Assembly (NCBI GenBank): GCA_025618425.1
Contig: CM046832.1
Coordinates: 73,995,297-74,059,296 of the forward strand
Direction of reading: 5' to 3'
Length of the DNA stretch: 64,000 nt
From: Heliocidaris tuberculata
Lineage: Eukaryota; Echinodermata; Echinoidea; Camarodonta; Echinometridae
The notes below the pieces were generated by a model. That model ran no database searches. It was not told where the DNA came from and saw only the letters and a list, made by a program, of their open reading frames with translations. Positions 25,750 to 37,504 of the stretch are shown piece by piece. Both the position numbers and the translations under genes were made by a program. Numbering within the stretch: position 1 is the stretch's first letter; the number at the start of each line of letters is the position of its first letter.

Positions 25750-28700
25750 AAACGTTAATACAATTTTTCACCCTATTCTATTTACTAGTGACCACTATAC
25801 CCTTTGCCGGTGAATATATGTGTAGAACCTGTATTTACAAACGTTTGCCCTGACATTGAAAAATTCAAGCTGCCTTAAATTTTTACTACCAAGTGACTGC
25901 TTTCTTGTGGTCAACTCGAGTAGCTTGAATTGAATTAGATTCTGATTCATTCATCTGTACATCTAGCAGGAATTTTAAGAAATTGTCAAATTATGAAGTA
26001 GCTCTGTTTTTCTAGTGTGCAATAAATACAGAAATCTTCGCAAAATGCTGGGTAATCAATATGATTGATTTGTACAATTTAGGCAGCTGTACCGCCATTG
26101 TAGGGTGACATTTCATGTATTCTTGTTTTTTAGTTGTCAGAAGATGGTAATGTATGAGGGATTTTACTTATAACACAGTATATGTAGAAAACAAAATGCA
26201 AACATTCTAAATATATATGCAAAAACATACATGTATTGCTATTTCCATTAGTATTGGAATGACTGTTGTAAAAGAGCAGTGTTTGCCTTTCAGTTTCAAG
26301 GCATATGTATATTTTATTTTTTAATTTGAATTATACAGAGTATTATATAAATGCTCCAGCACTTAAAAGAAATAATTTTCTCCTCTCAAACTGACAAGCG
26401 AACCAACAAAAAATGAATTATCCAAGATGATTTGTGTACTTGACAGAAAGATGATAACTTAAAACTTGAACTTTAAACAGAAGGAGAAAATTCATTTTTA
26501 TCTGTGAATAGAATTATGATAGTTTATATAAAAATGAACCTTAAGTGCAGGATCCTTTTAGTAAACATTTTTTGTTGTCTTAAAAATAAAATGAGCATAT
26601 TAGCTTAACCAGGCTAAATATACTGTGGTGCATATCTCTGAATTAGAAAATATTTTGAGAAATTGGTCAAACTATTTTGAAAAACAAGTAGGCTTAAATT
26701 AAATGATAAATGTATAGATGAATTCTAATCAGCTCATCAGAGTAATTAATATCTAGTGATATACACTTTATTATCATGTAAATGTTGTTTTTAGAATGAA
26801 AACTACAAACTAGGAGCTGATGCACAAGGGATGAGATTCCTGCATGATGCACATAACATGCATTGGCGTTCTGATCACAGCATACTCACCTGCAGAATGA
26901 ATTCTTATTGCTGTGATAAAAACTTTTTTCTAGACTGTTCGTCCATTTGGAAATGCCTGAAACCCAGTTGGTGATGTGTGTACAATCAGGTTACATGTAG
27001 TGGACACACTTTCTTCACTCCTAAATCACATTAATGGAATCCTAAAATGGATGTTTTCATGTTTACAGGTGAAACTCTAGTCTCATGCAGTCAGACTTTT
27101 TTTTAATATCTTACCAAAAGGTGGCAGACACATGAAATGACATAAAATCAAATACAGCTGAAATTTGAAGGAAAAGTGTCTCGTTTGGAACTTGCAGCTG
27201 GTGAACGTTGTTCATTGTTGTATTACAATGTAAAACGATGGGCATCTATCCCTTTGTTCATTTTTTCTTTAAAATTGTGATAAGAAATTATTTCATCTGT
27301 GAATTAATTTTGATGAATAATTTTACATTGTGTGATACATTGTATCAATAGCATGCTTTCTAGCTATTTGTTTTTGTGAACAAAATGGCAATATCTGAAG
27401 ACAAACTTATTTATTGTAAACATTTACATGTACATGTACATGTATTTTTAAACTCTGCTTGTATACAAGTAGTTGTTGCTTGAAATGGGTTTGAATACTC
27501 AGGCAACGTACACGTAAATATATGACCATAATTTTTATTCTACTGGCCGGATTATTCCATGCGTCAAACCAACTTGGTCAATGTCCTAAGGCCAGGGATG
27601 GCATTTATTAGTGTAATTTCATGTTGAAACCTGCAAATATGGTACATGAAGGTTTTGTGTGCCTCACAATGACATGGAAAATTCAATTTGAGTGAATATT
27701 GTATTTAGAGGGGATTTGTTTTTACAACCTGTTACTTGAGTTTGAAAGATACAAAATGTTTAGTAATAATAGTAAATGGAATGAAATGTTAAAAATATAA
27801 AAGGATATTTTAAGAACAAAATCATTCAGTATCACAGTTAGGTAAATCTTAAGAAAATATTTTTAAAAAGTAAGAGAAACAGTTAGGGGACTTGGAAAGG
27901 GTATGAGATTTACACACATTAAGAGGATGATAGTAAGACAAAAATGGAAAGAAATAGATGTCAGAAAAAATAGTTTAATGATTTGACACCAAGAAAGTAT
28001 CAGAGGATTTTTACAATTACAAAGATGTACTCTGAGTTAGTCTTGACGGAATGAATACAATTACTTTAGTAATTAAAGATCAAATTTTGTATCAAGCTCA
28101 TAGCAAAGAAGGGAAGGAAAGAAAAAGAAAAAGAATCTAAGGTAGTACATGTACATGCATGTATAAAATCAAAATTTGTACTGCGAATTGTAAGGAAGAG
28201 TTTTATGTGATTCAATTTTCCCATATTTAGTCCTTTATTTTCTCATATGTAAGAATAAATTCCATGAAAGCTTTTCATTGAGAGAACTACATGTACCCTA
28301 AAAAACTAAATACCAGTTCTTCTTCCTTGATTTAAATAGTAATTTATCAAAAAAGACCAATGCTTCTCTTCAAAGTCACCAAAAAACAAAATAAACAAAA
28401 ATGTCTTACTATTTGAGGAGTAACTCACATCCCAGTTGGGATAAATTCCTTCACTGTGAATATATGCATGAATGCAAAGGGTTGAATAATTGATGATCTT
28501 TTTGATGAGTCAGCACCAATAAATTACATTAGGAGATATTAATTCCAGTAGAAGAAGCTTCTCCACTGTCCAGAACCATGCATTAATCTTTCACCATCAT
28601 AAATCAATGACAATCATGTCAGCATTTTGCCCCCCTCGGGCGGTCCCATGGTTGGCTTGGGATGGTGGATAATGTAAGACCCACCCATAGACACTAAGGT

Positions 28701-28870
28701 TTGTTTTTTCATATTTGCTTCCTGTCCAATACACTATGATACAATAAATGTATGTGTAAATGTAGAGCTATTTATGACAAAGTTTCCAGAAATATACATT
28801 ATTTGTGTTTTTTAAGTATAAGAAGCATATGATTTACCCTGATATTTTTCTCTCTCTGTTGATGGTTTGT
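25750..28870. other. AT-rich non-coding stretch
   Basis: No supported gene. It includes a long TACATGTA run (27425-27444). Confidence 0.4.
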
Positions 28871-28897
28871 TAATTTCTTCATTTTTTTCCCCTGCAG

Positions 28898-28995
28898 AAT
28901 ATCAAAGATTATAAGAATGATTTGTAATGATATTTCTATATGCTGTACAAATTCTGCAATTCAGCTATCTGGCTGCAAATAAATTTTTGAATAAA
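28898..28995 (+). other. Candidate 3'-terminal exon with poly(A) signals, low confidence
   Basis: A strong acceptor (pyrimidine-rich TTTCTTCATTTTTTTCCCC then TGCAG, ending 28897) is followed by ten codons ending in TAA in one frame. Two AATAAA signals lie at 28978-28983 and 28990-28995. The spacing fits the last exon of a plus-strand gene, but the peptide is too short to test and no preceding exon was established. Confidence 0.2.
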
Positions 28996-29844
28996 CCATC
29001 ACAATTACCATTACTATGATATGTACCCAAAATTTATGAACAAATATCTTCTGGGTTTATTTATAATGCATTGCTTTTAAGAAGCTATTTTCGTTTTAGC
29101 AAGTTCAGTTAGAGTAATGCACTTGGGCATTGTAACTGGTCATAAACAATTGTTTTAAATAATGTTTGCTGCCATATTCTACACAGTACACACAGACCTA
29201 CATGTATGCAGATTGTATGGCATTGTTTTTCACTGTCATAAAATCTCATTATACATGTACGTACTGCATTCATTGTAAAAATGATGATAATACTGACAGG
29301 AGACATGCAGAGTGAAGAATGAATGTATACTGCTCCATCACATCTATGTATTTCTTCATACATGTAGAGAGTATGTGACCACAGTACAGAGTGGAGTATG
29401 AGAAAAGCTGCCACATAATGATTGATGTGTTAATGAAATGTTGACTCTGCATAGCTCATTTGATCCACCCAACCTAAAGCTACTTTCCCCTAGTGTGAGT
29501 GTAAGACATGCTTTGAATGCACTACTACGCACTGTTTATTGAACAAATGGTGAACCTTCAGGCTCTGTTCCACTTCACACTGTTAGATGCTGCAATTTTC
29601 TGCATGCATAATGATCAAGTATTGTGAGAGGATAAGGCTTATAGATTAAAGATAGAACATGCCCTTATGAATATATAAGATTTTATACCTCAGTCTAGGC
29701 ATTTTCTTTTTTGGGACTTATGAATAAACATGTCATCACACTTTAATTGAGTTTAAAGAAAATTTTTTGAGATATGAGCAATTTCATTTTCAATTTACAC
29801 AATGTAAATCACTTGTTGCCTGAACCATTGTACTGGCTATGCTT

Positions 29845-30230
29845 AAAGTGTAGCAATCACCCAAAAATATTTTGCTCTGTATGTTAGGGGTTCTATGTCG
29901 ATATACTATATTAAAAATATGAACTTCAAATGTTGATTCTATATAAGAGATACTGCAAGTTGAAATACACTCCCAATTAACATTGCAGCGACTTGTGAGG
30001 AGACTAGTCAGCGCACCCGGACACGCTTGGACAGAATAAGAGCCTGCGCGGAACCCAACTCCGAGTTGGGTTCGGCGAGAGGGGTTGTATGTTTTCCTTA
30101 ATTTGCTTCATACTCCTCAACCATTAACCCTTACAAGGCCAGGTAAAGTGTTTTGAGGTTGGTTTTATACAATGATCTAGCCATACACAAATTATATTTT
30201 TAGGTGATTGGTACACTCTAAAGAATAGTA
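29845..30230. repeat. First copy of a tandem duplication
   Basis: Positions 29845-29960 match 30581-30700 (AATCACCCAAAAATATTTTG, GTATGTTRGGGGTTC). Positions 29990-30225 match 31229-31440 (GACTTGTGAGRAGACTAGTC, CAAGTTGGGTTC-like, TTTTGAGGTTGRTTTTATAC, TACACAAATTAT). The offset is 736 bp before the insertion in copy 2 and 1239 bp after it. Confidence 0.75.
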
Positions 30231-30580
30231 TGCTTACATGTATGCGCTATGTACACTAATTAGCTGAACAAAATGAATATTATAAACAAACTGTATTTGG
30301 TATATTATTCACCCCATGAAAAGTTACATAATCATATGCTTGGCTATGCATGAGGTAAATGAATACCTTGATTAAGATTATTAAAAGTCAGTGCAATTTC
30401 TGCTAAAAGCCAGAATGGCCGGACATTTTATTTTAATCTTTATGTGTTTCAATGTTCCTTTGGTATGTATATATCTTTTCTTATGTTCTTTGTTGCTTTT
30501 TTATGCATGGAACTGAAATTAATTTGAAAGTAGAATTTTTGATGGGTCTGACTCTACCTGTGCGTTTATGGATATGAATT

Positions 30581-31448
30581 AAAGGGTACCAATCACCCCC
30601 AAAATATTTTGCTTTGTATGTTGGGGGTTCCATGTCACTAAACTGTATTCAAAATATAGGCTTCAAATATTCCTTCTATAAAGAGATAGAAGTTTAAATT
30701 ACATGCAATAAGCTTAAAGGTCATGTAAAGTTTTGGTAAGCCCTCAAAAACTGTTCGTCAGATTTCTTCAATTTTTGTTTATAAATAGCAAGATACTAGC
30801 AATACTAAGACACTGTGAAGATTTCGCCTCCTAAAGTTTCATATTAAACAAATAAGAGGCAAAAAGTAATTTATGTGCCGGGACAGGCACGTAAAATCCC
30901 AACAAATGCAGCATGTGCTATACACTGTACACACACGTGTAAAACCAATGATGAGTAGCTACACACAGTGCACACATGCTGTCTCTGTGCGAAGCCCCAA
31001 GATTGCTGTGCGGTGAGCCGTCGCGGTGGAAGGGTCCTAGCATAATGGCAGTCATCAAGCATTCCTTACAGATATATTACACTGAAATTCATGAGAAATC
31101 ATATATGGAATACCAAATGATCTCTTACAGACATCTTTTGATACAAGGAGAACAACATGAGACTATATTTAACATGTTTCTTTCCAATTTCCTTTTTGCT
31201 ACCAATACTGTACATGAGCTTTAAAAGAGACTTGTGAGAAGACTAGTCAACGCACCCATACATGCTTGCAAACCCAAGTCCAAGTTGGGTTCTGCAGGAG
31301 CATTTTTGTGCTATCTTTTATTTTCTACTTTCATCATACTCCTTAACTGTTGACCCATAGAATGCCAGGTAAAAGTTTTTTGAGGTTGATTTTATACATT
31401 CTAGCTGTACACAAATTATTTTTTCAGGTGTTTGGTACACTTCAACAA
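30581..31448. repeat. Second copy of the tandem duplication, interrupted
   Basis: This copy corresponds to 29845-30225 but is split by about 500 bp of unrelated DNA (30712-31224). The change of offset from 736 to 1239 bp shows the insertion came after, or in only one of, the duplicates. Confidence 0.7.
30712..31224. mobile_element. MITE-like insertion within the duplication
   Basis: The ends CTTAAAGGTCATGTAAAGT (from 30714) and, inverted, ACTGTACATGAGCTTTAAA (to 31223) match at about 16 of 19 positions. The 0.5-kb interior has a GC-richer part (30875-31045) and no transposase. The empty site is visible in the first duplicate (29960-29990), which supports insertion. Confidence 0.6.
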
Positions 31449-32205
31449 CTTCTAGCTTTCAGCAGACAATATGAAGGATGCATAAATACTTGTGTAAACA
31501 CATACATGTGTGACAGAATTTTCACATGGAGAAACCACACACACCATTGTTTATGGATGGGGCTATATACACATTTGCATAAGATGACCATGTCTACATC
31601 TTCTATAGATGACTATCTGTATTCACAGCCTTGTTGATCAACTAGTAATCTGTGCTTTGAATGACACCGCATACAGTAAGATAAGATGAGTGTATAAAAA
31701 CAGGGTTCTTCCATTGTACACATATATCATAAAGACTGCAATCAAATCGTATTAATGAGGGGAGGGAGATATTCATAAGTAAACCAAATAGTGTAGTTAC
31801 ATTTCAATTTCTGCTTTGTCCACATATAACTATTGGGCAGGGGTCAAACGATATGTATTGTATTGCTGCCAATTTCACTGCAAACCTTTTTTTAACAAAC
31901 AATCCTGCAAAAGTGAAAATTGTTTTAAGCATACATGTTAGTATTCATTTGCGCCTCCAGTGTATACAAAACTAGGACTTCATGAAATGCACATCGGCTA
32001 ACATGATATCCACATTGAGACTTGCATTACAGCTCTTTTAGTGGTAAACTTATATGTTACTTTATTCATTTTAGATATCTAAAGATCTGCTTATATATTT
32101 AATTACAAGGATTCACATGTTTGCATTCCTTGATTTAGAAGATAAATCTTTTCTACATGTAGTTCTTCCAATAAAAATGAATTATCGTATTTGACCATTC
32201 CAGAC
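31449..32205. other. AT-rich non-coding stretch
   Basis: Nothing recognisable apart from TACATGTA words. Confidence 0.4.
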
Positions 32206-32207
32206 TA

Positions 32208-32412
32208 CTGTAAAAGTGGAAATTTTCACGTGATTAATTTTTTGCGCTCGGCCGAGTAAGGTGAATTTCACGTTTTTAATTTTGCCAACACACTAGGCTC
32301 ATGGGCAAAATAATACATACAAAACAATTTGCATGTTTTTATTTTCGCGCGACTTCTGTGCCGCGCAAAATGCGTGAAAATTTCCACACCGCGAAATATA
32401 CCACGTTTACAG
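32208..32412. mobile_element. TA-flanked MITE (CTGTAAAAGTGG termini)
   Basis: The ends CTGTAAAAGTGGAAATTTTC and, inverted, CTGTAAACGTGGTATATTTC lie between TA dinucleotides (32206-32207, 32413-32414). The 205-bp interior carries GCG-rich words. The TA duplication suggests a Tc1/mariner-type non-autonomous element. It is related in its ends to the element at 34376. Confidence 0.75.
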
Positions 32413-32414
32413 TA

Positions 32415-33598
32415 GTTTAAAATCAATTCCAAGGTTATGTTGTGAGCTAATCTTAAACTAATGCACTCAGAGCAGTCCCAGATGGACCCTTTCTTATTTG
32501 CAGTTTGATCTATGAAGATGAACCTCTTTAAAATTAACAACTGAGAAGCATCAAATTGATGAGAGAGTATGCTTGGATCATTTTCACTTAAAACCAAGAA
32601 GATATCCCTTACGGCTACCCTCCACGGCTACCCTCCTTGGCCCTCCATAGCCAAGCTAGCTCAGTCCAGTGTTCTGGAACACTGACTTACTTAAAGGCAT
32701 AATTCATAAATAAAATTTGAGTTAAAGATTGTATTATTGCAAACTGACGAAGATAGTGCACTTATGCTAGTTTTTGTTTGGCAGAATCTATATAAAGATT
32801 ATATAATTAAAGAAATGTTATACTTACATGTACATTAAAACTTTTTAATTTGTGTTTACGATACAATGTTATATCAACGTTGACATTTCAGGAATATAGA
32901 TTTACTGCATTTGTTTTTGATCATCCATCTATTAAATATAAGTTCATAAATCTGGACCTCTTTTTATTTTTACACTCTGAGTGTGGCACTAACATACACT
33001 TGAAAAACACAAAAGCAAATATATCCTGTCTGTTCTAAGGCATTTATTGGTATTACATATCATTACATTACATTTCCTGGTTTATCCATATTAAGATAGC
33101 TTTATAGTGAAATATTCTACCCTATGAAAGCACATCTTCAGCCTTTCCCGAGCAGAGTCTTCCCTTTAAGGCAGCAATCCCATGACACCCAATGGCTAAT
33201 CTGCACAGACAGGGAGGCGCAAGATGACCAGTTTTTCCCTCCGCTGTATGTAACTCGAGATGTTTTTGAAGATGATGACTGCATGTATGGCTGAAGGATA
33301 TGTTACAGAGTGGATGATGGATGATAGCCATGTTTCATTGTGATTTACTACCCAAATCAACACCTAATAAGATCGCAAAGAGAACTTGACTGCATTCAAA
33401 TTCAATTGGAACACCTCTCCAAGGAGGGAAAAACTTGAGCACTTTTTTAGGTTTCAGGTTAGCTGCAAAGGAATTCATTTTTTGGAACCTTCTTCTTGTT
33501 GTTAGTTATCATTTAGTGCCTGGAGATGAGTATGTAGTTTATGTGTGTTTTTACTCTGTATTATCATCAAGAGAGAATTATAGAAAGAAAGTTATAGG
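32415..33598. other. AT-rich non-coding stretch
   Basis: No supported gene. A short perfect hairpin (CAGTGTTC/GAACACTG) lies near 32669-32687. The minus-strand open frame at 33122-33331 has some protein-like composition but no splice context or known motif. Confidence 0.35.
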
Positions 33599-33600
33599 GG

Positions 33601-33636
33601 AAAAGATGAAAGAGAAAGAGAGAGAGAAAAGAGAGA

Positions 33637-33675
<39 letters not shown>
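33601..33675. repeat. GA microsatellite ending in G run
   Basis: AGAGAGAA-type purine repeat followed by ten G bases. Confidence 0.85.
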
Positions 33676-33676
<1 letters not shown>

Positions 33677-34375
33677 ATTGAATTAGTCAGAATTGATTCA
33701 CTTGTTAGAAGATGTTGCTCAAGGGATTTATCAATGACTATTTGAACACAACACATTCCTTGCAAATATGACCCAACCTGCCACTGATTTAGCAAGATAT
33801 TTCTTGGATAACTGATGTCTCTGTCTACATCTGAACCCAAGACCTAATGCTAAATGGAAATAATCAGAGGTTTTCCTCTTGGAACACCAATTCTCTAGTA
33901 AGACATAATTTTTTTTTTTTTAATTTGCGGAACATCTACACCTTTATGAATTATATTTTTGTCTCAGAAGTTTTTCAATATATTTTGAGAATTGTGTCTA
34001 TTTATGAAGTACTGTTATGAAAAAAACCCCAAAAACAACAGAGATCTACAATACATATTTCTGATACTGACACATCCTTCCATACTCTGCACTCACCTGA
34101 ATTTGAGCTGGTGTAACTATTAAATTACCTTAGGATGCTACCTGTATTATCCATCTGTCTAGCTGGAAGATTGCTTAGCAAAAAGAAAATGGTAGAAATC
34201 ACAAGAGGGCAGCATATATTTTACTGACCTGCATGCAAGCATCTCATTGATCAGTGATAGATGATGAGGGTATGAGTAGCTGATTATCAGTGAGAGCAGT
34301 ACACCAGTTTAACATCTGCAGTAGATCAAGTGGTCACAACATGTACAATGCAATTTGGAGAAATAAAACGTAATA

Positions 34376-34566
34376 CTGTAAAACTAGAAAGTTTCGTGAA
34401 TTGTTAATGATAGCCAATTTTGCAGCATGAAACTTTTGTGAATTACAATAATTTTATGTTGTTTCAATTATGATATGATTTTCTCGCGACATGAAACTTT
34501 CATGAATCTTGACCACTCGCAAAATTTGTGAAAGTTTCGTGCACGCCAAAATTTCTGGTTTTACAG
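34376..34566. mobile_element. TA-flanked MITE (CTGTAAAACTAGAAAG termini)
   Basis: The ends CTGTAAAACTAGAAAGTTTC and, inverted, CTGTAAAACCAGAAATTTTG are flanked by TA (34374-34375, 34567-34568). Inside, GAAACTTTYRTGAAT occurs more than once. At 191 bp with no coding potential it fits a Tc1/mariner-type MITE. A weaker relative may lie at 14868-14990. Confidence 0.8.
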
Positions 34567-34980
34567 TAAGTGGTTTAATCCCTGAAAATATTTTAAAAGA
34601 ATGGCCTTGTTACTTGACAGATGTTACTTTTGAATGAAAGAAAGTGTATAGAGTTCATACACATGATGACTGAACCATTTTATTTAGTTATAAAAGAAAG
34701 AGAGATATTTCACACAATCATCTTTCAAGACTAAATGTATAGTCATCTCTCTTGAAAAAAAGTTGTAGAAAATTGTTCATGTCTCCATTTTTGTTGCATT
34801 AAAATCTTATTTTCAATTTTTTAAATTGATACAACCATATTTCAGTAATGGTAAACCTTAGTATTTGTAATGTAAATAAGCAGAAGATAGTTTATCCATG
34901 CAATTACTATCTCTCTTTTTCTCATGCATTCCCCTGTTTGTACATGTATATTTGACTATGAAGTATTTAAATCGTCTGCT

Positions 34981-35069
34981 GAGAGCCAGAAGGGCCTTAA
35001 CTCTGTATTAAAGTATATGAGTTAATAACCTTCTGCCTCTCAACATGAGTTAATGCCCTTCTAGCCCTC
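34981..35069. mobile_element. Small foldback element, GAGAGCCAGAAGGGC family
   Basis: The arm at 34981-35003 (GAGAGCCAGAAGGGCCTTAA...) pairs with 35047-35069. A third, internal copy (35019-35041) is also inverted, so two alternative hairpins are possible. Relatives occur at 36043, and fragments near 30405 and 36727. Confidence 0.7.
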
Positions 35070-36038
35070 TTTAGATGATAATTGTATTGAATTAATATTT
35101 CTGGAAAACTATATGTTGCACTGCTAATTCATTACTTTTTTTATCTTTTTTATTTTGTACATGCTCTCTGTACTGTTTGGCTCTTCCTTGACAATCATTA
35201 GGTAAGTGTAATTTTTTCCACATGCATTCTAAAGAAATTAATGTCTATACTTATAAATGGTGCATTATGTTGGCCTAACTGACACGATACACTGAATGTA
35301 CATGCAGAATAATGAACCAACAGGTGACAAATATCTTCACAGAGCCCTACAAATGTATTTTATGTATTTGTTTATTTGATTATTCACTTATTATTCAAGC
35401 AAATTTATACAGGATAAGTATGCTGTTCTGTCATTTTTTTTTGGACACTTGTTATGTTCATCTTTCTTTAAAATAATTCTGCACTTTACAAAAATAATAG
35501 TATGATGAATATTGACATGAAATATATTTTATATTTTAAGTATATTTTTATCTTTGAAAATATTTATACTTTCTGTCTCAAATAAGTATAAGTTATAATA
35601 ATATTTACTCTTGATACCATACCCTTGATTGTATCTGTAGGACATGTAACATGTTTGGTTGTGTTCATATCTGTACTTCAGTGTTCAAGGATTTCTACTT
35701 TCATACTTTACATGTACATCCTGCTAACCTGTCAAGAGGAACTGTACTTTAGAATTTCATACTCACAAAATATCCTATTGCACTTTATCCAGGAGATGAG
35801 CCAAGTTAGTTTGATATCCTGGATGCTAGAGTTGCAAAATGGTGGATCAAATATGCTAAGTTCAGTGACTTTTCCTTGAGTGTTACATAGCTTGGTGTAA
35901 ACAAAAAAGTTCTTTTAAGTAACAGAATGTATTAAAATTCTGATTCAAACACAGTGTCAAATTGAGGATCACCATATCTTCATGAGTAACTTGATGTCAA
36001 ATCATGACATCTGTTATCAAATAGTGATAATGCTGTTC
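35070..36038. other. AT-rich non-coding stretch
   Basis: No gene or repeat recognised. Confidence 0.4.
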
Positions 36039-36107
36039 TCTGAGAGCCAGAATGGTGTTAGCAGAATGTTATGCTATTAGGTAACACCTTTTTAGCTTTC
36101 TGCAGAC
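36039..36107. mobile_element. Diverged copy of the GAGAGCCAGAA foldback element
   Basis: TCTCTGAGAGCCAGAATGGTGTTA at the left is an imperfect inverse of TAACACCTTTTTAGCTTTCTGCAGA at the right. The sequence matches the element at 34981. Confidence 0.6.
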
Positions 36108-36900
36108 AATTCCATTGATATCTCAAAAGCAGTCATGATTCTGGACCTTAAATATTATTCAGTGTACTTTGTATGAGTGTGAATCAAACGAAACACTGAT
36201 TACTTATCAATACACTCATTTACTTTTAGGATGTTACACTCATGAGGATTGTGTGGAATTATTTCTTCCTAAAATTTCAGTTCAGCATGAGGAAATATAA
36301 TGTACAGGTGCATTATGCATCTTTCATTATCATGGAAGATGAGGAGAGTAATTAGACTCTTGGTAGGTAATCTAAGAAGTCTGCCCCAGTAGATACCTGC
36401 AGTACAATACACTTAACCCTGCTGAGTGAGACAGATATGGTCTAGAGGACTTGTTATTACAGGGCTGTATTAAGTGATGATAGGTGAGACAATAGCTATG
36501 TCCACATTAGAGCTAACTTCTAGAAAATTAAGTTCAATAATTTGACGTTCTAGAATTTTGTTTCTAGAAGTAATACTACTCAGGGCCACATGTTCCTGTT
36601 AAATTTGTTAACAGTGTTCCTCTATGGGAGGTTGAATGATCTAACATTAGAAACACTCTGAAAAAGCTCTGGTTACAGTATTGGCAAGTTTGCTGAAGAG
36701 GATGTTAGAGAAAGAATATTCCATCCGGTGAAAGCAAGAAGGGTATTAACCTGTATTTCTCAACATAAAGTTAAAGAGAGGATAAGTTCTGGGAAAGATA
36801 AAAAATAATTTGTGAGCTTTCTCAGTTTATTTAGGTCAGTTTGAAAGAATATCATAGTAGAAATATACCCCTGACAAGGATTTCTCTTCAAATGCCCTCA
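36108..36900. other. AT-rich non-coding stretch
   Basis: Contains a fragment related to the foldback family near 36727-36775 (AGCAAGAAGGGTATTAACCTG...CTCAACAT). Nothing else is recognised. Confidence 0.4.
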
Positions 36901-36936
36901 GATTCGAAATATGATTCGAAATATGATTCGAAATAG
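36901..36936. repeat. 12-bp tandem repeat, three copies
   Basis: GATTCGAAATAT is repeated three times with one change in the last copy. Confidence 0.85.
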
Positions 36937-37504
36937 GTGAAGTGTTCAGGCCAAACATTCATGTCACATGTGTGTACAGTCCATTCTGTTTGCAGTGCAT
37001 ATGTGCTTTGCAGTGAGATTGAGTCAATTTTCTATCATTCTGATGATTCCAAAACCTCACATGATCCACCAGTTCTTATGTAGACATGATCAATCTTTCC
37101 CAGTTGCTTTGAGACAGTTTCTTTTACAATGTAATTGCATGACCAGAACTCAACTTTATTTTTAAAGCCCTTTCTATAAAGCAGACAGTTTTTCCAAGGA
37201 GGTACTAGGCAAGCTCCTTGGTTTTTCATAGGTGCTCCTTGTATAAGGCCAGCAGATGCTTAGAGATCAGAATCAACCATGAGCAACACTCCTCAGTTGT
37301 GATCTGTGTACAAGGATACTCTGCAGCTTTCAATCTTTCAAAACTTTTCCTTTGTTTAGATGAGGAAGGAAATGCACAGCAGGCTATTTTCCAGAGTACA
37401 AGTGTCTAGAAGATAAAGACTTGTAGTTTGGATGCAGGCATATTATGATAAGGGAAGGGGGACAGCCCCATAGTTACCAAACAGAAGGTGATGAGTGAGA
37501 GGCA

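Noticed and set aside
25243..25813. Three overlapping Ser/Leu/Pro-rich frames
   Set aside because: They are generated by the CT-rich tandem repeat.
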